Below are positions 37,701 through 49,548 of a stretch of 64,000 bases of DNA, piece after piece. The DNA comes from Parapristionchus giblindavisi (taxonomy: Eukaryota > Nematoda > Chromadorea > Rhabditida > Diplogasteridae). A model generated the notes under the pieces. It searched no databases and was not told where the DNA came from. It was given only the letters and a program-made list of their open reading frames with translations. The translations under genes were made by a program, and so were the position numbers. How positions within the stretch are numbered: the stretch's first letter is position 1; each line of letters begins with the position of its first letter. Location of the stretch: assembly GCA_943737045.1 (NCBI GenBank), contig CALSFV010000033.1, positions 496,001 through 560,000 on the forward strand, in the 5' to 3' direction.

Positions 37701-40700
37701 CAATGCCCAAAGTACAAAAGTAGCTTTCACTCTGATAAGACCAAAAGAATACCTGACATGAAAAATTTTCTGCTAGACCCAGCGTGTCATATACCAAACC
37801 AAAGAGCAAAAAATTCTGAGTATTTTGCAACGTACCATGTTGAACAACGGCTGCTCCAGCCGAATTAACAACATTTAACCATGCATTTTTAGCATTAAAG
37901 AATTCGTGACACGCCAATATTTAATCTAAACTTATCGTAGCATATACCACGTGAAAGAGCAAAAAATTCTGAATAATCTACACTTCAGTTCATGTCAAAG
38001 TGTAATCTTGTGTTGATTCCACAATGCCCAAAGAACAAAAGTAGCTTTCACTCTGATAAGACCAAAAGAATACCTGACATGAAAAATTTTCTGCTAGACC
38101 CAGCGTGTCATATACCAAACGAAAGAGCAAAAAATTCTGAGTATTTTGCAACGTACCATGTTGAACAACGGCTGCTCCAGCCGAATTAACAACATTGAAC
38201 CATGCATTTTTAGCATTAAAGAATTGATACGCCAATATTTAATCTAAACTTATCGTAGCATATACCACGTGAAAGAGCAAAACATTCTGAATAATCTACA
38301 CTTCAGTTCATGTCAAACTCTAATCTTGTGTTGATTCCACAATGCCCAAAGTACAAAAGTAGCTTTCACTCTGATAAGACCAAAAGAATACCTGACATGA
38401 AAAATTTTCTGCTAGACCCAGCGTGTCATATACCAAACGAAAGAGCAAAAAATTCTGAGTATTTTGCAACGTACCATGTTGAACAACGGCTGCTCCAGCC
38501 GAATTAACAACATTGAACCATGCATTTTTAGCATTAAAGAATTCGTGACACGCCAATATTTAATCTAAACTTATCGTAGCATATACCACGTGAAAGAGCA
38601 AAAAATTCTGAATAATCTACACATCAGTTCATGTCAAAGTGTAATCTTGTGTTGATTCCACAATGCCCAAAGTACAAAAGTAGCTTTCACTCTGATAAGA
38701 CCAAAAGAATACCTGACATGAAAAATTTTCTGCTAGACCCAGCGTGTCATATACCAAACCAAAGAGCAAAAAATTCTGAGTATTTTGCAACGTACCATGT
38801 TGAACAACGGCTGCTCCAGCCGGATTAACAACATTGAACCATGCATTTTTAGCATTAAAGAATTCGTGACACGCCAATATTTAATCTAAACTTATCGTAG
38901 CATATACCACGTGAAAGAGCAAAAAATTCTGAATAATCTACACTTCAGTTCATGTCAAACTCTAATCTTGTGTTGATTCCACAATGCCCAAAGTTCAAAA
39001 GTAGCTTTCACTCTGATAAGACCAAAAGAATACCTGACATGAAAAATTTTCTGCTAGACCCAGCGTGTCATATACCAAACGAAAGAGCAAAAAATTCTGA
39101 GTATTTTGCAACGTACCATGTTGAACAACGGCTGCTCCAGCCGAATTAACAACATTGAACCATGCATTTTTAGCATTAAAGAATTCGTGACACGCCAATA
39201 TTTAATCTAAACTTATCGTAGCATATACCACGTGAAAGAGCAAAAAAATTCTGAATAATCTACACATCAGTTCATGTCAAAGTGTAATCTTGTGTTGATT
39301 CCACAATGCCCAAAGTACAAAAGTAGCTTTCACTCTGATAAGACCAAAAGAATACCTGACATGAAAAATTTTCTGCTAGACCCAGCGTGTCATATACCAA
39401 ACCAAAGAGCAAAAAATTCTGAGTATTTTGCAACGTACCATGTTGAACAACGGCTGCTCCAGCCGAATTAACAACATTTAACCATGCATTTTTAGCATTA
39501 AAGAATTCGTGACACGCCAATATTTAATCTAAACTTATCGTAGAATATACCACGTGAAAGAGCAAAAAATTCTGAATAATCTACACTTCAGTTCATGTCA
39601 AAGTGTAATCTTGTGTTGATTCCACAATGCCCAAAGTACAAAAGTAGCTTTCACTCTGATAAGACCAAAAGAATACCTGACATGAAAAATTTTCTGCTAG
39701 ACCCAGCGTGTCATATACCAAACCAAAGAGCAAAAAATTCTGAGTATTTTGCAACGTACCATGTTGAACAACGGCTGCTCCAGCCGGATTAACAACATTG
39801 AACCATGCATTTTTAGCATTAAAGAATTCGTGACACGCCAATATTTAATCTAAACTTATCGTAGCATATACCACGTGAAAGAGCAAAAAATTCTGAATAA
39901 TCTACACTTCAGTTCATGTCAAAGTGTAATCTTGTGTTGATTCCACAATGCCCAAAGTACAAAAGTAGCTTTCACTCTGATAAGACCAAAAGAATACCTG
40001 ACATGAAAAATTTTCTGCTAGACCCAGCGTGTCATATACCAAACAAAGAGCAAAAAATTCTGAGTATTTTGCAACGTACCATGTTGAACAACGGCTGCTC
40101 CAGCCGAATTAACAACATTGAACCATGCATTTTTAGCATTAAAGAATTCGTGACACGCCAATATTTAATCTAAACTTATCGTAGCATATACCACGTGAAA
40201 GAGCAAAAAATTCTGAATAATCTACACTTCAGTTCATGTCAAAGTGTAATCTTGTGTTGATTCCACAATGCCCAAAGTACAAAAGTAGCTTTCACTCTGA
40301 TAAGACCAAAAGAATACCTGACATGAAAAATTTTCTGCTAGACCCAGCGTGTCATATACCAAACGAAAGAGCAAAAAATTCTGAGTATTTTGCAACGTAC
40401 CATGTTGAACAACGGCTGCTCCAGCCGAATTAACAACATTGAACCATGCATTTTTAGCATTAAAGAATTGATACGCCAATATTTAATCTAAACTTATCGT
40501 AGCATATACCACGTGAAAGAGCAAAACATTCTGAATAATCTACACTTCAGTTCATGTCAAACTCTAATCTTGTGTTGATTCCACAATGCCCAAAGTACAA
40601 AAGTAGCTTTCACACTGATAAGACCAAAAGAATACCTGACATGAAAAATTTTCTGCTAGACCCAGCGTGTCATATACCAAACGAAAGAGCAAAAAATTCT

Positions 40701-43700
40701 GAGTATTTTGCAACGTACCATGTTGAACAACGGCTGCTCCAGCCGAATTAACAACATTGAACCATGCATTTTTAGCATTAAAGAATTCGTGACACGCCAA
40801 TATTTAATCTAAACTTATCGTAGCATATACCACGTGAAAGAGCAAAAAATTCTGAATAATCTACACTTCAGTTCATGTCAAACTCTAATCTTGTGTTGAT
40901 TCCACAATGCCCAAAGTTCAAAAGTAGCTTTCTCTCTGATAAGACCAAAAGAATACCTGACATGAAAAATTTTCTGCTAGACCCAGCGTGTCATATACCA
41001 AACGAAAGAGCAAAAAATTCTGAGTATTTTGCAACGTACCATGTTGAACAACGGCTGCTCCAGTCGAATTAACAACATTGAACCATGCATTTTTAGCATT
41101 AAAGAATTGATACGCCAATATTTAATCTAAACTTATCGTAGCATATACCACGTGAAAGAGCAAAACATTCTGAATAATCTACACTTCAGTTCATGTCAAA
41201 CTCTAATCTTGTGTTGATTCCACAATGCCCAAAGTACAAAAGTAGCTTTCACTCTGATAAGACCAAAAGAATACCTGACATGAAAAATTTTCTGCTAGAC
41301 CCAGCGTGTCATATACCAAACGAAAGAGCAAAAAATTCTGAGTATTTTGCAACGTACCATGTTGAACAACGGCTGCTCCAGCCGAATTAACAACATTGAA
41401 CCATGCATTTTTAGCATTAAAGAATTCGTGACACGCCAATATTTAATCTAAACTTATCGTAGCATATACCACGTGAAAGAGCAAAAAATTCTGAATAATC
41501 TACACTTCAGTTCATGTCAAACTCTAATCTTGTGTTGATTCCACAATGCCCAAAGTTCAAAAGTAGCTTTCACTCTGATAAGACCAAAAGAATACCTGAC
41601 ATGAAAAATTTTCTGCTAGACCCAGCGTGTCATATACCAAACGAAAGAGCAAAAAATTCTGAGTATTTTGCAACGTATAATGTTGAACAACGGCTGCTCC
41701 AGCCGAATTAACAACATTGAACCATGCATTTTTAGCATTAAAGAATTCGTGACACGCCAATATTTAATCTAAACTTATCGTAGCATATACCACGTGAAAG
41801 AGCAAAAAATTCTGAATAATGTACACTTCAGTTCATGTCAAAGTGTAATCTTGTGTTGATTCCACAATGCCCAAAGTACAAAAGTAGCTTTCACTCTGAT
41901 AAGACCAAAAGAATACCTGACATGAACAATTTTCTGCTAGACCCAGCGTGTCATATACCAAACGAAAGAGCAAAAAATTCTGAGTATTTTGCAACGTACC
42001 ATGTTGAACAACGGCTGCTCCAGCCGAATTAACAACATTGAACCATGCATTTTTAGCATTAAAGAATTCGTGACACGCCAATATTTAATCTAAACTTATC
42101 GTAGCATATACCACGTGAAAGAGCAAAAAATTCTGAATAATCTACACTTCAGTTCATGTCAAACTCTAATCTTGTGTTGATTCCACAATGCCCAAAGTTC
42201 AAAAGTAGCTTTCTCTCTGATAAGACCAAAAGAATACCTGACATGAAAAATTTTCTGCTAGACCCAGCGTGTCATATACCAAACGAAAGAGCAAAAAATT
42301 CTGAGTATTTTGCAACGTACCATGTTGAACAACGGCTGCTCCAGTCGAATTAACAACATTGAACCATGCATTTTTAGCATTAAAGAATTGATACGCCAAT
42401 ATTTAATCTAAACTTATCGTAGCATATACCACGTGAAAGAGCAAAACATTCTGAATAATCTACACTTCAGTTCATGTCAAACTCTAATCTTGTGTTGATT
42501 CCACAATGCCCAAAGTACAAAAGTAGCTTTCACTCTGATAAGACCAAAAGAATACCTGACATGAAAAATTTTCTGCTAGACCCAGCGTGTCATATACCAA
42601 ACGAAAGAGCAAAAAATTCTGAGTATTTTGCAACGTATAATGTTGAACAACGGCTGCTCCAGCCGAATTAACAACATTGAACCATGCATTTTTAGCATTA
42701 AAGAATTCGTGACACGCCAATATTTAATCTAAACTTATCGTAGCATATACCACGTGAAAGAGCAAAAAATTCTGAATAATGTACACTTCAGTTCATGTCA
42801 AAGTGTAATCTTGTGTTGATTCCACAATGCCCAAAGTACAAAAGTAGCTTTCACTCTGATAAGACCAAAAGAATACCTGACATGAACAATTTTCTTCTAG
42901 ACCCAGCGTGTCATATACCAAACAAAGAGCAAAAAATTCTGAGTATTTTGCAACGTACCATGTTGAACAACGGCTGCTCCAGCCGAATTAACAACATTGA
43001 ACCATGCATTTTTAGCATTAAAGAATTGATACGCCAATATTTAATCTAAACTTATCGTAGCATATACCACGTGAAAGAGCAAAACATTCTGAATAATCTA
43101 CACTTCAGTTCATGTCAAACTCTAATCTTGTGTTGATTCCACAATGCCCAAAGTACAAAAGTAGCTTTCACACTGATAAGACCAAAAGAATACCTGACAT
43201 GAAAAATTTTCTGCTAGACCCAGCGTGTCATATACCAAACGAAAGAGCAAAAAATTCTGAGTATTTTGCAACGTACCATGTTGAACAACGGCTGCTCCAG
43301 CCGAATTAACAACATTGAACCATGCATTTTTAGCATTAAAGAATTCGTGACACGCCAATATTTAATCTAAACTTATCGTAGCATATACCACGTGAAAGAG
43401 CAAAAAATTCTGAATAATCTACACTTCAGTTCATGTCAAACTCTAATCTTGTGTTGATTCCACAATGCCCAAAGTTCAAAAGTAGCTTTCACTCTGATAA
43501 GACCAAAAGAATACCTGACATGAAAAATTTTCTGCTAGACCCAGCGTGTCATATACCAAACGAAAGAGCAAAAAATTCTGAGTATTTTGCAACGTATAAT
43601 GTTGAACAACGGCTGCTCCAGCCGAATTAACAACATTGAACCATGCATTTTTAGCATTAAAGAATTCGTGACACGCCAATATTTAATCTAAACTTATCGT

Positions 43701-46080
43701 AGCATATACCACGTGAAAGAGCAAAAAATTCTGAATAATGTACACTTCAGTTCATGTCAAAGTGTGATCTTGTGTTGATTCCACAATGCCCAAAGTACAA
43801 AAGTAGCTTTCACTCTGATAAGACCAAAAGAATACCTGACATGAAAAATTTTCTGCTAGACCCAGCGTGTCATATACCAAACAAAGAGCAAAAAATTCTG
43901 AGTATTTTGCAACGTACCATGTTGAACAACGGCTGCTCCAGCCGAATTAACAACATTGAACCATGCATTTTTAGCATTAAAGAATTGATACGCCAATATT
44001 TAATCTAAACTTATCGTAGCATATACCACGTGAAAGAGCAAAACATTCTGAATAATCTACACTTCAGTTCATGTCAAACTCTAATCTTGTGTTGATTCCA
44101 CAATGCCCAAAGTACAAAAGTAGCTTTCACACTGATAAGACCAAAAGAATACCTGACATGAAAAATTTTCTGCTAGACCCAGCGTGTCATATACCAAACG
44201 AAAGAGCAAAAAATTCTGAGTATTTTGCAACGTACCATGTTGAACAACGGCTGCTCCAGCCGAATTAACAACATTGAACCATGCATTTTTAGCATTAAAG
44301 AATTCGTGACACGCCAATATTTAATCTAAACTTATCGTAGCATATACCACGTGAAAGAGCAAAAAATTCTGAATAATGTACACTTCAGTTCATGTCAAAG
44401 TGTAATCTTGTGTTGATTCCACAATGCCCAAAGTACAAAAGTAGCTTTCACTCTGATAAGACCAAAAGAATACCTGACATGAAAGATTTTCTGCTAGACC
44501 CAGCGTGTCATATACCAAACCAAAGAGCAAAAAATTCTGAGTATTTTGCAACGTACCATGTTGAACAACGGCTGCTCCAGCCGGATTAACAACATTGAAC
44601 CATGCATTTTTAGCATTAAAGAATTCGTGACACGCCAATATTTAATCTAAACTTATCGTAGCATATACCACGTGAAAGAGCAAAAAATTCTGAATAATCT
44701 ACACTTCAGTTCATGTCAAACTCTAATCTTGTGTTGATTCCACAATGCCCAAAGTACAAAAGTAGCTTTCACACTGATAAGACCAAAAGAATACCTGACA
44801 TGAAAAATTTTCTGCTAGACCCAGCGTGTCATATACCAAACGAAAGAGCAAAAAATTCTGAGTATTTTGCAACGTACCATGTTGAACAACGGCTGCTCCA
44901 GCCGAATTAACAACATTGAACCATGCATTTTTAGCATTAAAGAATTCGTGACACGCCAATATTTAATCTAAACTTATCGTAGCATATACCACGGGAAAGA
45001 GCAAAAAATTCTGAATAATCTACACTTCAGTTCATGTCAAAGTGTAATCTTGTGTTGATTCCACAATGCCCAAAGTACAAAAGTAGCTTTCACTCTGATA
45101 AGACCAAAAGAATACCTGACATGAAAAATTTTCTGCTAGACCCAGCGTGTCATATACCAAACGAAAGAGCAAAAAATTCTGAGTATTTTGCAACGTACCA
45201 TGTTGAACAACGGCTGCTCCAGCCGAATTAACAACATTGAACCATGCATTTTTAGCATTAAAGAATTCGTGACACGCCAATATTTAATCTAAACTTATCG
45301 TAGCATATACCACGTGAAAGCGCAAAAAATTCTGAATAATCTACACTCCAGTTCATGTCAAAGTGTAATCTTGTGTTGATTCCACAATGCCCAAAGTACA
45401 AAAGTAGCTTTCACTCTGATAAGACCAAAAGAATACCTGACATGAAAAATTTTCTACTAGACCCAGCGTGTCATATACCAAACGAAAGAGGAAAAAATTC
45501 TGAGTATTTTTGCAACGTACCATGTTGAACAACGGCTGCTCCAGCCGAATTAACAACATTGAACCATGCATTTTTAGCATTAAAGAATTCGTGACACGCC
45601 AATATTTAATCTAAACTTATCGTAGCATATACCACGTGAAAGCGCAAAAAATTCTGAATAATCTACACTTCAGTTCATGTCAAAGTGTAATCTTGTGTTG
45701 ATTCCACAATGCCCAAAGTACAAAAGTAGCTTTCACTCTGATAATACCAAAAGAATACCTGACATGAAAAATTTTCTGCTAGACCCAGCGTGTCATATAC
45801 CAAACGAAAGAGCTAAAAATTCTGAGTATTTTGCAACGTACCATGTTGAACAACGGCTGCTCCAGCCGAATTAACAACATTGAACCATGCATTTTTAGCA
45901 TTAAAGAATTCGTGACACGCCAATATTTAATCTAAACTTATCGTAGCATATACCACGTGAAAGAGCAAAAAATTCTGAATAATCTACACTCCAGTTCATG
46001 TCAAAGTGTAATCTTGTGTTGATTCCACAATGCCCAAAGTACAAAAGTAGCTTTCACTCTGATAAGACCAAAAGAATACC
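28718..46080 (-). repeat. Satellite A, reversed, segment 5
   Basis: About 54 monomers. A block covering 30618-33380 recurs at 33504-36587: offset 2886 bp at first, then 3207 bp after one extra monomer in the second copy (about 34467-34787). Shared marks include AATCATGTGTTG, CTCAAGCCG, AAAGCATTCG and CAAAATATTCTG. From about 36700 to 44900 variants with AAGTTCAAAAG, CACACTGATAAG and GTATAATGTTG mix in. The 318-bp form (AAAGAATTGATACG) recurs at 32453, 35660, 36942, 38222, 40466 and later. It ends at ATACC, the TSD of the LTR element. Confidence 0.97.
46076..46080. repeat. 5-bp target site duplication, left
   Basis: ATACC, directly before the TGTAGCG start of the LTR element. The same word follows the element at 49549-49553, and the uninterrupted satellite reads AAGAATACCTGACATG. 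Confidence 0.92.
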
Positions 46081-46610
46081 TGTAGCGAAACCGCTACTCA
46101 AATGCAACTAAAATAGAAGAAATAGTCCGAGTTTACCAAAAACAATCAGTTCATGATAGTCGCCAAAGAAAATACGGTAGAATTCAAGTTTGAAACGCGC
46201 GCTATGATGCGCAGGTTGTAATGGCCCATCTATCCTACGGTACTTTCCCAGCTCCAATTTCTGATTCTCTCCAAGTCAGTCTCATTCAACTCTCCCGTGC
46301 TGACTGGCGGCACGTCGTCGCTCTTCCTACTTTTAATTATTCATTATTTTCTCCGCATTTACTCATATTTCATCACTCCTGGCAATTGCCTATCATTCTC
46401 TACTTCCACTTCATTCTCCACGTTCCCCGCTTGCATTCACTGTTGTTTTACTTTACTTTTCGTGCTATTACCTATCGCCCTATTCATTCATTGTTTAATT
46501 ACCCAAGTTTGAGGTAATCGCCAACCGCCACGAGCCCCGTCTCGACTACATCCCCTTCCCATCCAATCAACCTTTAAGTAATGATCTAAGGCCAAAGGCC
46601 AACCCTTCCA
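46081..46610 (+). repeat. 5' LTR, truncated (U3 portion only)
   Basis: Aligns with 48893-49422 of the 3' LTR and then stops. The last 126 bp of the 3' LTR, including its AATAAATATATATTC TATA-like stretch, are absent, and the gag ATG follows only 10 bp later. The first bases form a hairpin GTAGCG-AAAC-CGCTAC. A 98-aa ORF inside (46221-46517) is repeated in the other LTR and shows no protein features. Confidence 0.88.
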
Positions 46611-46620
46611 CGTTCATCCT

Positions 46621-48048
46621 ATGGCTCCTTCTGCTCTCTCAGCAACTGTCACCAATACACCTCCTACGACATCTCCTATGATTGATATCGGTTTCGGTCA
46701 AATAGGGTTGAATGATATGGACGTCGATCCGGACCCAGCATCCCAAGGAACAAATGACTCTCAAGGTAATAAATCTTATTGTTATACCCAGAATTTCATT
46801 TACCAAAACGCGTTCCAATCTTTCCATAATTGTCCAACCCTGAACCTGTCGATTCTCAGGTTCTGATAGCTCAGTCACGACCTCGAGTTCTAATCGATCC
46901 AGCAAGATCGAAGATATCTATCATATGATAGAAAGAAATGAGAAAAGGAGAGGAAAAGATCTCGATTATGTGATCGAACAAATCGATAAAGTCAACAAGA
47001 ATGTCTCTGAACATATGAGGGAAAGTCAGATGTCCGATAAGAAGTTGGATGTAATCATCGGCTTACTGAAGGTAAGATTAAATTTGACTTGGTAGACGAA
47101 TAATCAATTCCTAAACAAGCAATCAATACTCCCTTCCTAAAGGTTCTGATTTCAGAAACTGAACGCAGACTCCGAGCCTTCCAATGTCGTTCCAACTCAG
47201 ACCACCACTCCGACTTCCACTCCTACCGACACGGATCAAGGCCCTAAGAACGTTGTTCAAAAGGTCATAAATTAAATTTGAATGCACGCTCTAAGATTAG
47301 GTTCTTTAGGCTCCCAGCAATCAAGTTGATAATGCTGAAAGAAAGAGACCTTCCTCTGGCCAAGATGAGTCTGTTCCTAGTAAGAATGCCCTTATGGAAG
47401 AAAGTCAAAGATGGCCTACCTGGGATGATGTTCTTATCAACATGAGAAAAGACAATTCGATTCCGTCCAATTCTACTGCTTCCTCTGTAAGTAAATATTT
47501 CACTTCTGTTAATCAATACAGTTAGCTAATTACAAAATTACCTGTTTTCCCCCTTCCTTTTTCAAACTCAAATTACCCTTATTACTCTTCAGAATCCAAC
47601 CAACTTCACTCCATCTTCAATCAATCAATCTTCTCATTCTGAAAGCACTCCTACGCGTTCATTCATCAATAGAACATTTTCTGGTAGATCTACTACTGAA
47701 TCAAGAAGAGGTGTATACGAAGAAAATCAATGTAGTCTTTGCTCTAGGCACGGACACTTGACCGCATTGTGTCCCATCGTCTCCTCTTTCCTAGATCGAT
47801 CTAGAATCATTGAGAGTACTAGTGATTCCCATTGCATATTCTGTCATCGTAAGCTAAGCTACTTTCACCAGCAAGATACCTGTACTGCTGCGTTGTGCTC
47901 GTTCTGCACACACGTGAACTCTATCGAGCTGAGAGCTCATCCTAGATGGAGTTGCCCTTGGAACAGATCCCTGGATACTGCTGATCGAGAGAGACTCAAG
48001 GAGCTCCATGCTAAAAATCCCTCTGACTTCTGGTGTGACCACCACTAA
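46621..48048 (+). CDS. gag: Spliced gag-like zinc-knuckle protein of the LTR element (365 aa, five exons)
   Basis: I infer exons 46621-46765, 46860-47071, 47156-47263, 47310-47486 and 47593-48048, separated by GT-AG introns of 94, 84, 46 and 106 bp; donors are GTAATA, GTAAGA, GTCATA (weak) and GTAAGT. The joined frame is open for 365 codons. The N-terminus is Ser/Thr/Pro-rich and acidic. Residues about 65-119 are charged and helical, a possible coiled coil; residues about 120-260 are low-complexity. The C-terminus has a classic knuckle C261-X2-C264-X4-H269-X4-C274, then C295-X2-C298-X7-H306-X4-C311 and C316-X2-C319-X10-H330-X4-C335. Position after the LTR and the CCHC motif suggest a nucleic-acid-binding Gag. 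No capsid fold is recognised by eye. Introns are unusual in gag; a captured host gene is the alternative. Splicing is predicted, not observed. Confidence 0.7.
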
Positions 48049-48264
48049 GAGTTGTCGTAGTTACTCTTTCTCCTATGTCCTCTTATCAACCGTCTTGTAT
48101 CAATGTCTCCTACTCCAACCAGTTTACTCTTGCTCGTTGTCCTACCTTGCTACCCAGTTAAATTGTTACCTTTTCCTATTTATTGTAACCCGTTGTTCTT
48201 TAGTTCTCTTATTTATCGTTGAGATATAAATTCCGATCTAAATCTTCTGAATAAAATAGTATGA
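48049..48264 (+). other. Non-coding stretch between gag and the ORF remnant
   Basis: T-rich sequence with stops in all forward frames, containing AATAAAATAG at 48250-48259, which could act as a polyadenylation signal for the gag transcript. A pol deletion junction should lie in or next to this stretch. Confidence 0.45.
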
Positions 48265-48630
48265 GAAACCCATCCTAGAGAAGCACCCAGAGCTCCTCCT
48301 TCTCTCACCACGACTCCCAATACCAATCTGATCCGTGATCCTCCAACTCTCGTCTCGACTACAGAACCTAATCCCATCTTCCTCCATATTCGAGACATAG
48401 AGGCAAATGAATCCAAGTCCGATCCATCAATATTATCCGATACTCCATCTATTCATATTCATCCTAATCATAATACCGATCATATGAGAACAAGCAATGA
48501 ACTCAAAGATAGAATGGTATATGCCAAGGATCAGACTGAAATGATGAAGGGTCGAGGAGTGCAGTCTGTTTCCACAGCCTCTCTGAGATTTGATGGAGTA
48601 GATGCAAATTCAGTATCACCCATTCACTGA
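48265..48630 (+). pseudogene. Remnant of a downstream ORF (probable C-terminal tail of pol)
   Basis: After a TGA at 48262-48264 one frame stays open for 121 codons to a TGA at 48628-48630, with no ATG near its start (the first is at 48484). The translation is rich in Pro, Thr, Asp and Asn, with segments THPREAPRAPPSLTTTPNT and ELKDRMVYAKDQTEMMKG. It lies where the end of a polyprotein would sit, before the polypurine tract. No enzymatic motif remains. The assignment to pol rests on position only. Confidence 0.45.
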
Positions 48631-48881
48631 TTCATTCTTATCGATTCATCTCCCAAACCTCTATTTCCATATTCAATCTCAATATCTTTCCATCTTCATC
48701 TCCCGGGGGGAGGGAGTCTCCGACCCATCAAATGCCTAATATCTTTATCCGTCATATACCGTATTCACAACTACAGTAATCATATTATCCTCATTCAATC
48801 ACCTACCGTAACCAATCTATTCTATCATCTAAGACTTCGATTTCTTTCATTCTTTCATTTCTCCTATAAGTTCACCTTCTC
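48631..48881 (+). other. Non-coding spacer before the 3' LTR
   Basis: T/A/C-rich sequence with no ORF. An internal G-run (CCCGGGGGGAGGGAG, about 48703-48717) resembles a second, central purine tract. Confidence 0.4.
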
Positions 48882-48892
48882 GAAGGGGGGAG
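48882..48892 (+). other. Polypurine tract of the LTR element
   Basis: GAAGGGGGGAG ends exactly one base before the TG of the 3' LTR, the expected place for the plus-strand primer. Its presence supports the LTR boundary. Confidence 0.85.
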
Positions 48893-49548
48893 TGTAGCGA
48901 AACCGCTACTCAAATGCAACTAAAATAGAAGAAATAGTCCGAGTTTACCAAAAACAATCAGTTCATGATAGTCGCCAAAGAATATACGGTAGAATTCAAG
49001 TTTGAAACGCGCGCTATGATGCGCAGGTTGTAATGGCCCATCTATCCTACGGTACTTTCCCAGCTCCAATTTCTGATTCTCTCCAAGTCAGTCTCATTCA
49101 ACTCTCCCGTGCTGACTGGCGGCACGTCGTCGCTCTTCCTACTTTTAATTATTCATTATTTTCTCCGCATTTACTCATATTTCATCACTCCTGGCAATTG
49201 CCTATCATTCTCTACTTCCACTTCATTCTCCACGTTCCCCGCTTGCATTCACTGTTGTTTTACTTTACTTTTCGTGCTATTACCTATCGCCCTATTCATT
49301 CATTGTTTAATTACCCAAGTTTGAGGTAATCGCCAACCGCCACGAGCCCCGTCTCGACTACATCCCCTTCCCATCCAATCAACCTTTAAGTAATGATCTA
49401 AGGCCAAAGGCCAACCTTTCCAAGTATCCTAATAATTATTGATAATAAATATATATTCACTCCAAGTTATTCTTGTCTATACACGGGATACAAGGGTGAC
49501 ATCACATACTACCCATAGTCTTACACATAGTGACCACACGTCATTACA
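48893..49548 (+). repeat. 3' LTR, complete (656 bp)
   Basis: Starts TGTAGCGAAACC and ends CATTACA. The first 530 bp match the 5' LTR almost perfectly. The last 126 bp (49423-49548) are unique here and include an AT-rich TATA-like run (AATAAATATATATTC) followed by a probable R-U5 portion. It is followed by the TSD ATACC and then satellite A. Confidence 0.88.

Larger units (their letters stand above)
46081..49548 (+). mobile_element. Defective LTR retrotransposon inserted in satellite A
   Basis: This 3468-bp element begins TGTAGCG and ends ATTACA, with ATACC duplicated on both sides. Order: shortened 5' LTR (46081-46610), spliced gag-like gene (46621-48048), untranslated T-rich stretch, ORF remnant (48265-48630), AT-rich spacer, polypurine tract, complete 3' LTR (48893-49548). 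Protease, reverse transcriptase, RNase H and integrase are all missing, as is the primer binding site. The shared parts of the two LTRs differ at about two positions in 530 by my eye, so insertion was recent. It is non-autonomous and probably immobile now. The superfamily (Ty3 or Ty1) cannot be told without pol. Confidence 0.88.

Noticed and set aside
46221..46517. 98-aa ORF in the LTR (also at 49033-49329)
   Set aside because: It lies wholly within both LTRs, is pyrimidine-rich and low-complexity, and overlaps a second ORF in another frame.
46081..49548. Complete autonomous retrotransposon
   Set aside because: No protease, reverse transcriptase, RNase H or integrase motif occurs between the LTRs, and the primer binding site is missing.
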